DNA of 64,000 nt from Homarus americanus (GCF_018991925.1 NW_024755006.1:153501-217500), one strand, 5' to 3'; counted from the stretch's first letter, positions 43,673 through 54,854 are shown. The notes: generated by a model from the sequence alone, not told the origin. Program-made: numbers and translations.

Positions 43673-43697
43673 GTTGTTGTTCTTGTTGTTGTTTTTG
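43621..43697. repeat. (ATT)n/(GTT)n microsatellite
   Basis: About 15 ATT units turn into GTT/CTT units. Confidence 0.95.
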
Positions 43698-44051
43698 TTT
43701 GTCTCACGCGTGTATCTGTAATAACTGCTATAATTCTCTCTCTCCCTCACTCACTCACTCCCTTAATTGAGAGAGAGAGAGAGATTCAGCAATATGTTTA
43801 TAAATGAACCTGTGATGTCGACCTTCCCCCTTCCCTCCCTCCTCCTTCCCTCCTTCTCCTCCCTCCCCCTCCTTCCTCTGAATTAAATATCTTCCGGCCA
43901 AAGCTTCAACATTCATCTGCAATTACATTAGTCGGTGCCGCAACATTTGTAATTTGCATGAGTCGACACACAAGGTCCACAAGTCGTCTTCACCCCCTGC
44001 CCCTTCCTCTTCCATCCCTTTTCCTTCACTCCTTCCATCCCCACTACATCC

Positions 44052-44466
44052 CTATTCCCTCCCACATGAATCTGACCGACGTATATGTATGTATGTGTGT
44101 ATATGTGTATGTATGTATGTGTGTATGTGTATATATGTGTATATGTGTATGTATATGTATATGTATATATGTATATGTATGTACATGTGTTTGTATGTGT
44201 GTACATATATGTATATGTACTATCAATGAATATGATGCATCTCTTTGTGTACGAACCTCTGTCCTGCATGGCAGTGAACAGTGACATTACCCACATGAAT
44301 CTGACCTCTATACATTTATAGCTGTTAATGAATATGTTGTTTTCTTTGTGTATGAACCTCTGTCCTGCGTGGCAGTGGGAAGTGATACCTCCTCAGTGTC
44401 AAGACCTGACTGAATTACTCAGAATAGGCAAACTGTACTACAAGCTCCAAAAATTGTTAAACTAAA
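44052..44466 (+). mobile_element. LINE 3' UTR (copy 2) with an internal (TATG)n expansion
   Basis: It shares with copy 1 (41935-42248) the words CCTCTGTCCTGCRTGGCAGTG, CCCACATGAATCTGACC and GAATTACTCAGAATAGGC in the same order, so both derive from one family. Between the first CCCACATGAATCTGACC (44052) and the next TGAATATGATG (about 44228) lies about 130 bases of TATG/TATATG repeats, absent from copy 1. No coding sequence is present. Confidence 0.87.
44083..44217. repeat. (TATG)n/(TATATG)n microsatellite inside a LINE 3' UTR
   Basis: Irregular GTATGTATGTGTGTATATG units grew inside the retroelement tail. Frames on both strands (Y, M, C, V or H, T, I) are artefacts. Confidence 0.94.
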
Positions 44467-45000
44467 AACTTAACTATTCCCTCCCACCTCCATTACTCTT
44501 CCCTCCCACCTCCATCACTCTTCTCTCTCCCTTCCATCACTCTTCCTTCCATCCTCTCTCTTCATCCTCTTCCTCCTCCATCCTTCCACCTTTATTTGAG
44601 TCAGATCTTCAGACGTCGAGAGTTTAGTCACCATTAATGACCATCACCATTACATTAGTCACCATCACCACCATTAACTCCACCATCTGAGGATCTTCTC
44701 ACCAACACTACCACCACTACTACCACCACCACCACTGCTACCACCATTACCACCATCCTTGTTTCTGAGACTACAACACTATTCCTCCTTCACCATTCAC
44801 TTCACATTCCTAGGACGATGATTTGCTTTTATCTTAATTAAGTATTAATTCCTAAAAGAGAGGGGGGGGGGGGGGGGGGTGAGGTGGGTTTCTTGAAGAC
44901 TGAAAAGAAGAAGAAGAAGAAGAAGAAGGTGTGAACATTCCTCACAACTGCTTCTCTCATTTACTGTTCTGTTCTTTCCTCCCTCGGAAACATTTCCACT
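44467..45000. other. CT-rich and (CAC)n-rich DNA with G18 and (GAA)n runs
   Basis: TCCATCACTCTTCC words occur at 44480-44560, CACCAT/TACCAC units at 44635-44755, 18 consecutive G at 44862-44879, and GAA units at 44907-44928. No gene seen. Confidence 0.8.
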
Positions 45001-45349
45001 CCCCCTCCCTTCCTTCCCCCACCCCACCCTCCCTTCCTCAGCCCCCTTCCCTTCTCCTTCCTCCTCCTCCCCTCACCCCTGTGATTATAACGCTACATGA
45101 CATGACACACACACACCAGACACATGATGACACGCCAGATGACACAAGGAGAGCCACATGACACACTGAACCAGAACAAACAATCATCACTAAGGTAAAT
45201 TACAAACACACAAACTGTTCAATATTTCCCATGGGTGATCAGGTAAGTTAATGAACCTGATTGACACACAGGTAATTAGCTGACGTAAGACCTGATGGCC
45301 ACCTAATTATACTGTACACCTGTGGGATACCGTGCCCACCAGGTGTATA
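45001..45349. other. C-rich patch then unique DNA with CAGGT words
   Basis: C/T-rich to about 45080, ACACATGACAC-type words at 45100-45170, then unique AT-rich DNA with four CAGGTAA/CACCTG words. No gene seen. Confidence 0.55.
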
Positions 45350-45378
45350 CTACACTACTACTACTACTACTACTACTA
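45350..45378. repeat. (ACT)n microsatellite
   Basis: Nine ACT units occur here. Confidence 0.94.
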
Positions 45379-45493
45379 TTTCCTTCCTCTTCTTTCTCCT
45401 CTCTTCCTCCCTCTCCACTAAACCTCCCTCCCTCTCAAACTCCTCTCATACCCCTACCCACCCCCCACTCTTCTCTACTTCTCCAAACCTCCT

Positions 45494-45605
45494 CCTCCAC
45501 TCTCCATCTCTCCCTCTCCGCCCACTCCTCCACTCTCCATCTCTCCCTCTCCGCCCACTCCTCCACTCTCCATCTCTCCCTCTCCGCCCACCTCCTTCTC
45601 CCCAC
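45494..45605. repeat. 33-bp tandem repeat, 3.4 copies
   Basis: Copies start at 45494 and 45527 and read CCTCCACTCTCCATCTCTCC then CTCTCCGCCCACT. An eroded copy recurs near 45725-45775. Confidence 0.95.
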
Positions 45606-45824
45606 CTCGTCCTCTCCTTAAACCTCCTCTAACTTACAGTAGTAGTATAGAATGCACAATAAACTAGCTGTTGTCTGTGGCTTTGTTCAATATAGTTCAA
45701 TTCTCCCTCACCCCATCCTCTCCACTCTCCCGCCCTCCTTCTCCATCTCTCCCTCCGCCCACTCCTCCCTACCCTCTCCAAAAGAAATCGAGGGATTACG
45801 TGAACGTATAATAAAACAAATAAA

Positions 45825-46037
45825 GTTAGATAGATGGATAAACAGACAGACAGATAGACAGGTAGATATAGATAGATAGATAAACAGACAGACAGATAGA
45901 TATAGATATAGATAGATAGATAAACAGACAGACAGACAGACAGATAGATATAGATAGATAGATAAACAGACAGACAGATAGATATAGATATAGATAGATA
46001 GATAGACAGACAGATAGATAGATAGATAGACAGACAG
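45825..46037. repeat. compound (GATA)n/(GACA)n microsatellite
   Basis: Blocks TAGATAGATAAACAGACAGA repeat five times, so the GATA/GACA alternation is itself tandemly duplicated at about 35-45 bp. Confidence 0.96.
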
Positions 46038-46159
46038 AGGTTGAGTGTCTCGACCTGGGAACTCAGTGAGGGGCCCCTATCTTACGTAACTCATCTAGAA
46101 TTACAGAGAGGGAGAAGGGGGGAGCTGTTACTTGTGGCTGTGCTACTGGTGTTACTGGA

Positions 46160-46535
46160 TGAGGAGGTGGTGGTGGTGATAGTAGGGTGGTGGTGGAGGA
46201 GCGGGGTGGACAGTGGTGGTGGTGGTGGTGGTGGTGGTGGTGGTGGGAGGAACGGGGTGTACAGTGGTGGTGGTGGTGGAGGAACGGGTGTGACAGTGGT
46301 GGTGGTGGTGGAGGAACGGGTGTGACAGTGGTGGTGGTGAGAGTACTTTGATAGTGATGGTGGAGAGACAGCTTGTGTTGGAGGCAGTGATGATGATGAG
46401 GAAGCTGCCTGTGTTGATGTTACTGCAAGAGGATGGGGTAGAGGGAGGAGGGGGAGGGAGGGAGGGGGGGAGGGGAGGGGGGAGGGGGAGGGGGAGGGGA
46501 GGGGGGAGGGGGAGGGGAGGGGGAGGGGGCTACCA
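46160..46535. repeat. (GGT)n units with GGAGGAACGGG, then G-rich tract
   Basis: Four copies of GGTGGTGG…GGAACGGG…ACAGT at about 40-60 bp occur at 46185-46345; a GGGGAGGGG tract lies at 46437-46528. Confidence 0.9.
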
Positions 46536-46564
46536 GAACTATAACACTGAAGGATAATACTGGT

Positions 46565-47795
46565 AGGGGTGGGAGGAAGTGTGTGGTGTAGTGTGGGAGG
46601 TGTGGTGTGGTGTAGTGTGGGAGTAGTGTGGTGTGGTGTAGTGTGGGAGAGGGTGTGGGTGGTGTGGTGTGGGAGGAGGTGGTGTAGTGTAGTGTGGCGT
46701 GTGTAGTGTGGTGTGGAGTAGTGTGGGGTGGTGTGGTGGAGTAGTGTAGTGTGGAGGTGTGTGGTAGTGTGGTGTGAGTAGTGTGGTGGTGTGTGTGGTG
46801 TGGGAGGAGTGTGGGTTAGTGTGGTGTGGTGTGTGTGTGGTGGGAGTAGTGTGGGTGTGGGAGGTGGGTGTAGGGGTGTGGTGTGTGGGAGTAGTGTGGT
46901 GTGGGAGGTGTGGTGGGAGGAGGTGGGGTAGTGTGGGTGGTGTGTGGGAGGGAGTGGTGTAGTGTAGTGTGGTGTGGGTGTGGGGGAGTAGTGTGGTGTG
47001 GGAGGAGTGTGGGTGGGTGTAGTGTGGTGTGTGTGGTGTGGGTGGTGTGTGTAGTGTGTGGGAGGGAGTGTGGTGTGTGTAGTGGTGTGGTGTAGTGTGG
47101 TGGGAGGGGGTGTGTGGGAGGAGTGTGTGTGGTGTGGTGTAGTGTGGTGTGGGAGTAGTGGTGTGGGAGTAGTGTGGGTGTGGAGGAGTGTGGTGTAGTG
47201 TAGTGTGGTGTGGAGGAGTGTGTGTGTGGTATAGGTGGTGTGTAGTGTGGTGTGGGGGAGGGTGTGTAGTGTGGTGTGGGAGGAGGGGTGTAGTGTGGGA
47301 GGGTGGTGTGTGTAGTGTGTGTGGGAGGGAGTGTGGTGTAGTGTGTGTGGTGTGGGAGGAGGTGGTTTGTGTGGTGTAGGGGTGTGGTGTAGTGTGAAGA
47401 GTGTGGGGTAGTGTGTGTGGGAGGAGTGTGTGTAGTGTGGGAGGAGGTGGGGGAGTGTGGGAGGAGGGTGGGTAGTGTGGGAGGAGGTGGTGTAGTGTAG
47501 TGTGTGGAGGAGGTGGTGTAGTGTAGTGTGTGGTGTAGTGTAGTGTGGAGGAGGTGGTGTGGAGGAGGTGGGTGTAGTGGGAGGAGTGGGAGTAGGGTGG
47601 GAGGAGGTGGTGTAGTGTGTGTGGTGTGGAGGAGGTGTGGTGTGGGTATAGTGTGGTGTAGTGTGGAGGAGGTGGTGTGGAGTAGTGGTGGAGGAGGTGT
47701 GTAGTGTAGTGTGGTGTGGAGGAGGTGTGTGTGGTGATAGTGTGGTGTAGTGTGGAGGAGGTGGGTGGAAGAGTGTGGTGTGGAGGAGTGTGGTG
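46565..47795. repeat. GTGTGGTGTAGTGTGGGAGG satellite, about 1.2 kb
   Basis: Words GTGTAGTGTGG and GGGAGGAGGTGG alternate with no fixed period. The plus strand is nearly C-free. A minus-strand frame of about 595 codons (H, T, P, L) spans it only because the composition has no stops. Confidence 0.94.
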
Positions 47796-47864
47796 TAGTA
47801 GTTGAACCTAAATCCTAAATACATAAGAAAACAAAACATAAACAATATATATTTTACCCCCAAA

Positions 47865-48425
47865 CTCCTCCTCCTCACTCCCTACAACTCCTCCTCTCCT
47901 CCTCCTCACCCCTACAACCCTCCCTCCTCCTCCTCACCCCTACCTCCCTCCTCACTCCTCTCACAACTCCTCCTCTCCCTCCTCCTCACCCCTAACTCCC
48001 TCCTCTCCTCCTTCACCCCCACAACCCTCCCTCTCCCTCCTCCTCACCCCCACAACTCCTCCCTCCTCCTCTTCACCCCTACAATCCCTCCTCTCCTCCT
48101 CCTCACCCTCACAACTCTCCCTCCCCCCTCTCACCCCACAATCCCTCCCTCTCTCCTCCTCCTCACCCCTACAACTCCTCCCCCTCCCCCCTCCTCACCC
48201 CTACAACTCCTCCTCCTCCTCCTCACCTCCCCACAACTCCTCCTCCCCGTCCCCTCCTCAACCCTGCCCCTCCTCCCCCATACCCTCCTCCCAACCCCTT
48301 GCCTTCCCACACCCCTCACCCCAACAACCCCCTCCCACACCCTCCTCTCTACCTCCTCCCAACAACCTCTCCCCACACCCTCCTCCCCACACCTCCCCAC
48401 ACTTCCCCACACTCCCTCACAACCT
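47865..48425. repeat. CTCCTCCTCACCCCTACAACT minisatellite
   Basis: The word CACCCCTACAACTCC recurs about 15 times at about 25-40 bp, with C/T-rich filler. Confidence 0.92.
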
Positions 48426-48429
48426 CCTC

Positions 48430-48690
48430 AACCACTCCTCCCCAAACAAAAGATAATAAGATGAAACCACAAATTTAAATTAAAAAACCCGACACGAAGG
48501 CCAACGAGATAGGAGCATTATCACGATAGCTAAATGTCAGAGAGGGAGACGGTGGGCCGGAAGTCGGGTTTATCCAGTGACGAGTTTGCTACGTAGCTAT
48601 AGTGAGTGAGAAGGAGGGGGGGGTACTAACCTCATGTCTTAATGCTGCTTCCGGTTCTGTAGTCGAGAGGGGAGAGATATGGTTAGTATG
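48430..48690. other. unique DNA, no gene seen
   Basis: AT-rich to 48490, then GC-moderate unique sequence. No motif recognised. Confidence 0.5.
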
Positions 48691-48691
48691 A

Positions 48692-48890
48692 TGTAGGTTA
48701 GGTTAGGTTAGGTCAGGTTAGGTAAGTTCAGTTATGTTAAATTGAGTTACCTGCTAACAATGAGTTAAATTGGGTTAGATTAAGGTAAACCGAGTTTGAT
48801 TAAATTAAATTGGGATAGAATGAATTAAATCCAAATCAGACTGAGTTAAAATGAGTTTAGCAGGTTTAGATTTAGTTAATCTGGTTCAAG
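48692..48890. repeat. (TTAGG)n block grading into GAGTTAAATTGG words
   Basis: Five TTAGG-type units (AGGTTAGGTTAGGTCAGG) are followed by about 150 bases of TGAGTTAAATT and GGGTTAGATTA drift. Confidence 0.8.
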
Positions 48891-48929
48891 TCAAACCCCC
48901 ATCCATCCCTTCCTCTCTCCTCCGTCCCC

Positions 48930-49009
48930 CCACTCACTACCGCTGGACGGATGTTTCAACGCAACAGAACTCTCCCACGCTGCGTGTACTTGGGCACGTC
49001 ATCAGGTGA
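48930..49009 (+). other. weak candidate exon ending in a CAG/GTGAGG donor
   Basis: A pyrimidine-rich run (48905-48940) is followed by an open frame reading LDGCFNATELSHAACTWARH and then a strong donor-like CAG/GTGAGG at about 49009. No AG acceptor lies at the expected place and no family is recognised. Confidence 0.1.
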
Positions 49010-49089
49010 GGAAACACTCTCACTCACCGGAATCACTTGGACTTATAAACACACTCGAGAAATTTCATTCCAACACTTCCAGAATGTCG

Positions 49090-49512
49090 ACATTTAAAAA
49101 ACCCTTAAAATTGATAAAGTAGGCCTTTAAAAACTTTTATAATTTATCATATAAGCTTAAAACATAATTTATCATTTAGGCTTTAAAAACCTCTATAATT
49201 TATCACAAAAGCTTTAAAAACTTCTATAATTTATCATATAAGCTTTAAAACCTTCAGAATTTTTCATTTAGACTTTAGAAACCTCTATAATTTATCATAT
49301 AAGCTTTAAAACCTTCAGAATTTATCATTTAGGCTTTAAGAACTTCTATAATTTATCACATAAGCTTTAAAAACCTCTATAATTTATCATATAAGCTAAA
49401 ACCTTCAGAATTTATCATTTAGGCTTTAAGAACTTCTATAATTTATCACATAAGCTTTAAAAACCTCTATAATTTATCATATAAGCTTTAAAATCCTTCA
49501 GAATTTTTAATA
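49090..49512. repeat. 31-bp AT-rich satellite with 62-bp dimer structure
   Basis: The basic unit is ATAATTTATCATATAAGCTT plus TAAAAACCTCT. Alternate units read CAGAATTTATCATTTAGGCT, giving a dimer in the right half. About 13 monomers occur. Confidence 0.95.
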
Positions 49513-49559
49513 CAGGAATAAGTATATTGTAAATCAAGGGGGGGGGAGATTAATATGGG

Positions 49560-49795
49560 GGAGTAAGGGAGGGGAGAATAGGGAGAAGGAAGGTGAAGAG
49601 GGAGGGGAAGTGGGATGAGAGGGGAGGACAAGGGGAAATAGAGAAGACAAAAAGGGGATAAGAGGAAGGGAGGGGTAAGGAGAGTGTTAAGGGAGAGAGG
49701 AGGAAAGAAGAGAATGGGGGAAGGAAGTAGGAAAGAAAAGGAAGAAGAGGACAGAGGAGGAAAGAAAGGGGGAACGAAGAGGAGGATAAAATGGT
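49560..49795. repeat. polypurine tract
   Basis: GGAGGGGAAG and GAAAGAAG sequence directly beside the LINE 3' end. Confidence 0.88.
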
Positions 49796-49802
49796 GATAA
49801 GA

Positions 49803-50285
49803 ATTGAATTGAATTGAAACAGTTTATTTAGCGTTAAAAACACAGATACAGAGTGGATAATGCTAACAATATTAACATGGCTGAGCCAGTTGAGAACCTG
49901 AGCACCTGATATATACTATACATTTATCTCAAGGAAGTATTATGTAAACATTTAGTATCATCTGGAATAGTACAATAGCATGGTGGTATTAAGAACATCT
50001 CATTATGTTACCACGATTATCACTGCAGTACAACCTGGGCTGTACAGTAATAAGGTTGAACAAGAGGACAGAGCTGTCAGGATTATGTCTAGTTGGCAAT
50101 TATGTTTATTACAATGGTAATTACTTATTTATTTACATGATAATTTCCGATAAAACGGTTTTGATGGTACAATAAAAGCAGGTACTGTAAATATAGTAAG
50201 TGTTACAAGAAATATTAATTCTTCGACAATAGATATTTTTTAAGAGATGATTTAAGGAAGGGAGAGTAGTCTTTGCTCGGATGTG
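49803..50285 (-). mobile_element. 3' end of a LINE with (TTCAA)n tail
   Basis: On the minus strand a short coding end is followed by about 400 bases of 3' UTR, AATAAACTG and TTCAATTCAATTCAATTC. That is the organisation of a LINE with a microsatellite-like tail. It has the same orientation as the RT fragment at 1-1172 and shares the 13-mer GGGCTGTACAGTA with 17538-17690. It is 5' truncated beside a purine minisatellite. Confidence 0.75.
50215..50285 (-). pseudogene. LINE ORF2 extreme C-terminus
   Basis: The frame ends FLKSSLKKYLLSKN and stops at 50215-50217. An SFK-x2-LK-x-YLL ending is typical of CR1/L2/Jockey-type ORF2 proteins. The upstream part is lost in purine repeats, and SPFLKSSL suggests a minor frame change. 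Confidence 0.6.
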
Positions 50286-50570
50286 GGGGGTAAGTTGAGG
50301 GAGCAAGGAGGAGGAATGGGAGAACAGTTTGGGGTGAGGCGGAAGGAAAGGAAGGGGGGAAAGGACAGTGAGGGGAAGGGAAGGGACAGGAGGGAGGAAA
50401 AGGAGGAAAGTGGGAGAAAAAGGGGGCATGGAGGGGGGAAAGGGAGGAAAGAGAGGGCAGTGGGGGGACAGGGAGGAAAGGGGAGGCAGAGAGGAGGAAA
50501 GGGGCAGGGAGGAGGAAAGGGGGACAGGAGGGGGACAGGAGGAAAGGGGGGACAGGGAGGACAATAACCA
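50286..50570. repeat. GGAGGAAAGGGGGACAG purine minisatellite
   Basis: GGGAGGAAAGGGG units of about 15-20 bases with ACAGG punctuation. Confidence 0.9.
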
Positions 50571-50630
50571 GCAATAAATAACGCAATAATTCACGAGTCG
50601 TGCAATAACAGGCAAGTTTACGGTCAACCT

Positions 50631-50654
50631 CGAGAGAGAGAGAGAGAGAGAGAG

Positions 50655-50690
<36 letters not shown>
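50631..50690. repeat. (GA)n microsatellite
   Basis: About 28 GA units with one GGGG interruption. Confidence 0.96.
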
Positions 50691-50692
<2 letters not shown>

Positions 50693-50898
50693 AAGGTTAA
50701 ACAACACTGGCCGTCATTATGTTAATTATAATAATGATACATTACCTGTTAAAACACCTGAACCCGAGACCTTCACCAGCGTGTTTGTTTGTCTGTCTGT
50801 ATTAAAGTATTTGTTTCGTTTGTTTATATTGTTTGTATTGTGTTTGTTTGTTTGTGTATGTATTGTTTCGTCTTTGTGTGGGTTTTACGAGTCAAATA

Positions 50899-50899
<1 letters not shown>

Positions 50900-50959
<60 letters not shown>
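50900..50959. repeat. (CA)n microsatellite, about 30 units
   Basis: This is an uninterrupted CA tract. Confidence 0.97.
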
Positions 50960-50960
<1 letters not shown>

Positions 50961-50999
50961 TGATAACTCCTTAAGTTTTTAACCTTGTCAATACTGCTC

Positions 51000-51265
51000 C
51001 CCTCCCTCCCTTACTCTCCCTTCCTCCCTACTCTCCTCTCTCTCCTCTTCCTCTCCAAACTCTCTCTCTCACTCTCCCTTCTGAACTTCCTATTCTCTCC
51101 CTCCTACTTCCTTCCTCTTCTATAAATTCCTCCTCTCCTCCCCTTCTTAAACTCCTTCCACCCTCCTTCCTCTTCCATACTATCCTTACCTATTTCCTTT
51201 CCCATAATCTGCCTCCTCAATCTCTCTCCCTCCCACATTCTCTCTCCCTCCCTCCCCCAACACTC
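51000..51265. repeat. polypyrimidine tract
   Basis: C/T-rich sequence facing a purine tract that starts at about 51350. Confidence 0.86.
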
Positions 51266-51349
51266 TCCTCACCAGACTCATATAACAAACGAGTTAATGG
51301 GATGGACAGGTTGAGAAAAATGAGGAGAGGAATGATGTTGTTGAGGGAG

Positions 51350-51660
51350 GTAGAGCGGGAAGGGAGGGAATGGTGAGGGAGAGAGGGAGGGAGGGAGGGA
51401 GGGGAGAGGGAGGGAGGGGAGGGGAGGGGAGAGGGAGGGAGGGGAGGAGGGAGGGGAGGGGGGAGGGAGGAGGGAGGGAGGGAGAGAGGAGGGAGGAGGG
51501 AGGGGGAGGGAGAAAGGGAGGGGAGGGAGTGGGGAGGGAGAGAGGGGAGGGAGGAGGGGAGGGAGGGAGGAGGAGGGAGTGGTGAGGGAGAAGGAGAGAG
51601 GGGAGGGAGGGGAGGAAGAGATGGAGAAAGGGAGGGAGGGAGGGAGGGAAGGAGGAGGAT
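51350..51660. repeat. (GGGA)n purine tract
   Basis: GGGAGGGAGG and GAGGGGAGG units, nearly pure purine. Confidence 0.94.
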
Positions 51661-51674
51661 GTAAATTTTATGGT

Positions 51675-52215
51675 CTAATTCTCTCTTCCTCTTCTACCTC
51701 CCAATTATCCTATATCTCTCTTCTTCTTCTCTTTGTCTCAATCTATCACCTCCTCCCATCTCCTCCCCTCTCTCTCTCCTCTTCCTCTTACTCCATCCTT
51801 GTCCTGTCCTTCTCTCTTCTCTCCCCTCTTCTTTTCGTTGTATCTAAATCGTTTTCTTTGTCCCTTTCCATTGTCTATCTCAATTCTCACATTCCTTCCT
51901 CCCTTTCTCATTTTCTCTCTCTCCCCTCCTTTCTTCCCTCCCTATCCATATTATCTTCCTTCCTTCTTTCCATAGTTTCTCCTTCCTTCCCCCGTCTCTC
52001 TCTCTCCCTCATTTCCTCTTCCTTCTCTTTCTACTTCTCTCTCCTTCTCTCCCTCCCTCCTCTCTCCTTCTCTCCCTCCCTCCTCTCTCCCTCCCTCCTC
52101 TCTTCTCTCCTCTCCTCTCCTCCTCTCCCTCCCTCTCCTTCTCTCCTCCCTCTCCCTCCTCCCTCTCTCCTTCTCCCTCCTCTCTCTCCTACCTCCCTCC
52201 CTCCCTCCACCGACG
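51675..52215. repeat. polypyrimidine tract, about 540 bp
   Basis: From 52030 the CCCTCCTCTCTCCTTCT word is repeated. With 51350-51660 it makes a purine/pyrimidine inverted pair. Confidence 0.92.
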
Positions 52216-52260
52216 GACGGGGCCATTATGAATGGCCCATCAAGGGCTGCCAACATCGTG

Positions 52261-52261
<1 letters not shown>

Positions 52262-52334
<73 letters not shown>
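52262..52334. repeat. (CA)n microsatellite, about 36 units
   Basis: This is an uninterrupted CA tract. Confidence 0.97.
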
Positions 52335-52335
<1 letters not shown>

Positions 52336-52374
52336 CACTTCCTCATCTATCACAATAATCTATCCATTACATCC

Positions 52375-52473
52375 AGAATAGATAGAAAGGATAGATAAGT
52401 TGATGGATAGAAAGTGGATAGATAGATGTTTAAGGAGAATATACCTTAGTACCTCCTGAGTCGGGCTAGAGTA

Positions 52474-52507
<34 letters not shown>
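52375..52507. repeat. GATAGAAAGGATAGA words and (TG)n
   Basis: Loose GATAGA repeats at 52378-52425 and about 15 TG units at 52477-52507. Confidence 0.88.
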
Positions 52508-52509
<2 letters not shown>

Positions 52510-52689
52510 GGATGATTTTTACCTTCAAATTTCAAGAATTTATGAATGTTGAAATGATAGAAAGAAAGACGTAGCTAAAGGAATGGTCACTGTTGTTGTT
52601 TAAGGAGGTTGTTAAGGTTGTGGTCACGTGGTCAATTAGGTTGTTATGTGTTATGTAAATGTGGTTGAGTGTTATGCTCTAATATTAAA

Positions 52690-52755
52690 CTAACCTAAGC
52701 TTAACCTAACCTAGCCTAGTCTAGTCTAACCTAACCTAACCTAGCCTAACTTAAA
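52690..52755. repeat. interstitial (CCTAA)n block with CCTAG variants
   Basis: TAACCTAAGCTTAACCTAAC then CCTAGTCTAGTC and CCTAACCTAACC. Confidence 0.85.
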
Positions 52756-52761
52756 CCTATC

Positions 52762-52895
52762 TTTGTCCAATGAGTGGGATTTGTCCAGTGGGGATATGTC
52801 CAGGTTGATAGTTGTCCAGTGGGGAATTTATCCAGTTAAGGGATGAGTTCAGTTAGGAATTTGTCCAGTGAGGATTTGTCCAGGCCGGTAATTGC
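52762..52895. repeat. TTTGTCCAGTGGGGAT repeat
   Basis: About seven degenerate copies at 18-22 bp form the left fringe of the 17-bp array that follows (TTGTCCAG to TTGACCAG). Confidence 0.85.
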
Positions 52896-54445
52896 CAACG
52901 GCGTGGTTGACCAACGGGTAGTTGACCAGCGGTGGTTGACCAGCGGGTAGTTGACCAGCGGGTAGTTACGAAGCGGGTAGTTGACCAGCTGGTAGTTGAC
53001 CAGCGGGGTAGTTGACCAGTGGGTAGTTGACCAGCGGTAGTTGACCAGCGGGGTAGTTGACCAGTGGGGTGTTGGACCAGCGGTAGTTGACCAGCGGGGT
53101 AGTTGACCAGCGGGTAGTTGACCAGTGGGTAGTTGACTAGTGGGTAGTTGGCGGGTGACGGCAGGTGTGACCAACGGGGTAGTTGACCAGCGGGGTAGTT
53201 GACCAGCGGGTAGTTGACCAGTGGGTAGTTGATGGTAGTGGGTAGTTGACCGGGTGGTAGTTGACCAGCGGGGTTGATGGGTAGTGACCAAGGTAGTTGA
53301 CCAGCGGGGTAGTTGACCAACGGGGTAGTTGACCAGCGGGGTAGTTGACCAGCGGGTTGAGAATGCGGGGGTAGTTGACCGGCGGGGTAGTTATCCAGTA
53401 GGGTAGTTGACCAGCGGGTAGTGAACAGTGGGGTAGTTGACCAGCGGTGGTTGACTAGTGAGTGGATTATGTGGGGTAGTTGATCAGCGGGTAGTTGACC
53501 AGCGGGGTAGTTGACCGGCGGGGGTAGTTATCCAGTAGGGTAGTTGACCAGGGGTAGTTGACTAGTGGGGTAGTTGACCAGCGGGTAGTTGACTAGTGGG
53601 GTAGTTGATCAGCGGGTAGTTGACCAGCGGGTAGTTGACCAGCGGGTGTGTTGACCAGCGGGTGGTTGACCAGCGCGGTAGTTGACCAGCGGGTAGTTGA
53701 CCAGCGGGGTGGTTGACCAGCGGGGTAGTTGACCAGCGGTAGTTGTCCAGTTGGGTAGTTGACCGGCGGTGGTTATCAGTAGATTGACCAGCGGGTAGTT
53801 GACCAGTGGGTAGTTGACTAGTGGGGTAGTTGACCAGCGGGAGGTGATTGACCAACGGGTAGTTGACTAGTGGGAGTGTGACCAGCGGGGTGGTTGACCA
53901 GCGCGGTAGTTGACCAGCGGGTAGTTGACTAGTGGGGTAGTTGACTAGTGGGGTAGTTGACCAGCGGGTAGTTGACTAGTGGGGTGGTTGATCAGCGGGT
54001 AGTTGACCAGCGGGTAGTTGACCAGCGGGGTGGTTGACCAGCGGTAGTTGACCAGTGGGTAGTTGACCAGCGGGTAGTTGACCAGCGGGGTAGTTGACCA
54101 GCGGTGGTTGACCAGCGGGTAGTTGTCCAGTTGGAGTTTAACAGCGGGTAGTTGACTAGTGGGGTAGTTGACCAGCGGGGTAGTTGACCAACGAGTGTAG
54201 TTGACCAGGGGTAGTTGACTAGTGGGGTAGTTGACCAGCGGGGTAGTTGACAGGGGTAGTTGACCAACGGGGTAGTTGATAAACGGGGTAGTTGACCAGC
54301 GGGGTAGTTGACCAACGGGGTAGTTGACCAACAGAGGGTAGTTGACCAGTGGGTAAGTTGACCAGCAGGGTAGTTGACCAGCGGGAGTAGTTGACTAGTG
54401 GGTAGTTGACCAGCGGGGTAGTTGACCAGCGGGTAGTTGACCAGC
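52896..54445. repeat. 17-bp satellite TAGTTGACCAGCGGGG(T), about 1.55 kb
   Basis: About 90 copies with length drift of 15-19 bases in the G-run and GACCAG/GACTAG alternation. Minus-strand frames repeat STTPLVNYPAGQLP and are artefacts. Confidence 0.97.
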
Positions 54446-54449
54446 AGTA

Positions 54450-54757
54450 CACAACACTATAATTCATGACGTACTTACCCAGATCAACATCAATACCGCA
54501 ACACACCACAGACACAACACCAATATACCCATTTGTGCCATTAATCTTTATTTGTGTTGTGTACTAAGTCAACCACACAATACACCTGTATGTTAGTCAT
54601 CTCTCGTGTTGACGTAGTTGTTATTTCTATGTCTTGCTAAGGATAAAGTTTGTAATAATCAATAAAGAATTCTGGCAACTGTCCTTAAAGCCCTTGATGT
54701 TCCGCAGAATCAGAGCCCTCGACCCCTTCATACTGCCCATGTGTATGCTCATATCTC
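54450..54757. other. unique AT-rich DNA
   Basis: No gene recognised on the plus strand; a 62-codon hydrophobic frame at 54634-54822 is opposite the candidate minus-strand exon. Confidence 0.5.
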
Positions 54758-54769
54758 TTTTATTTATTT
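54758..54769 (-). terminator. candidate polyadenylation signal
   Basis: On the minus strand AAATAAATAAAAG lies about 85 bases beyond the stop codon of the frame at 54855-55055. Such AT-rich words are common by chance. Confidence 0.25.
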
Positions 54770-54854
54770 ACATTTCCACTCGTTATATGATCAATTATAT
54801 GGATAATTTCATCTTAATGTAAAAATAGTTGTTATAAAGCGACTGGATATTCCG

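Noticed and set aside
43958..44321. Y/V/C/M-rich plus-strand protein
   Set aside because: Its body is the (TATG)n expansion within a LINE 3' UTR.
45825..46037. Sex-linked Bkm-type GATA/GACA satellite
   Set aside because: The tract is short and such motifs are common microsatellites here; nothing ties it to a sex chromosome.
46091..47878. 595-codon open frame on the minus strand
   Set aside because: It lies almost entirely within the GTGTGGTGTAG satellite and is only H, T, P, L and S. The plus strand is nearly C-free there, so stops are simply rare.
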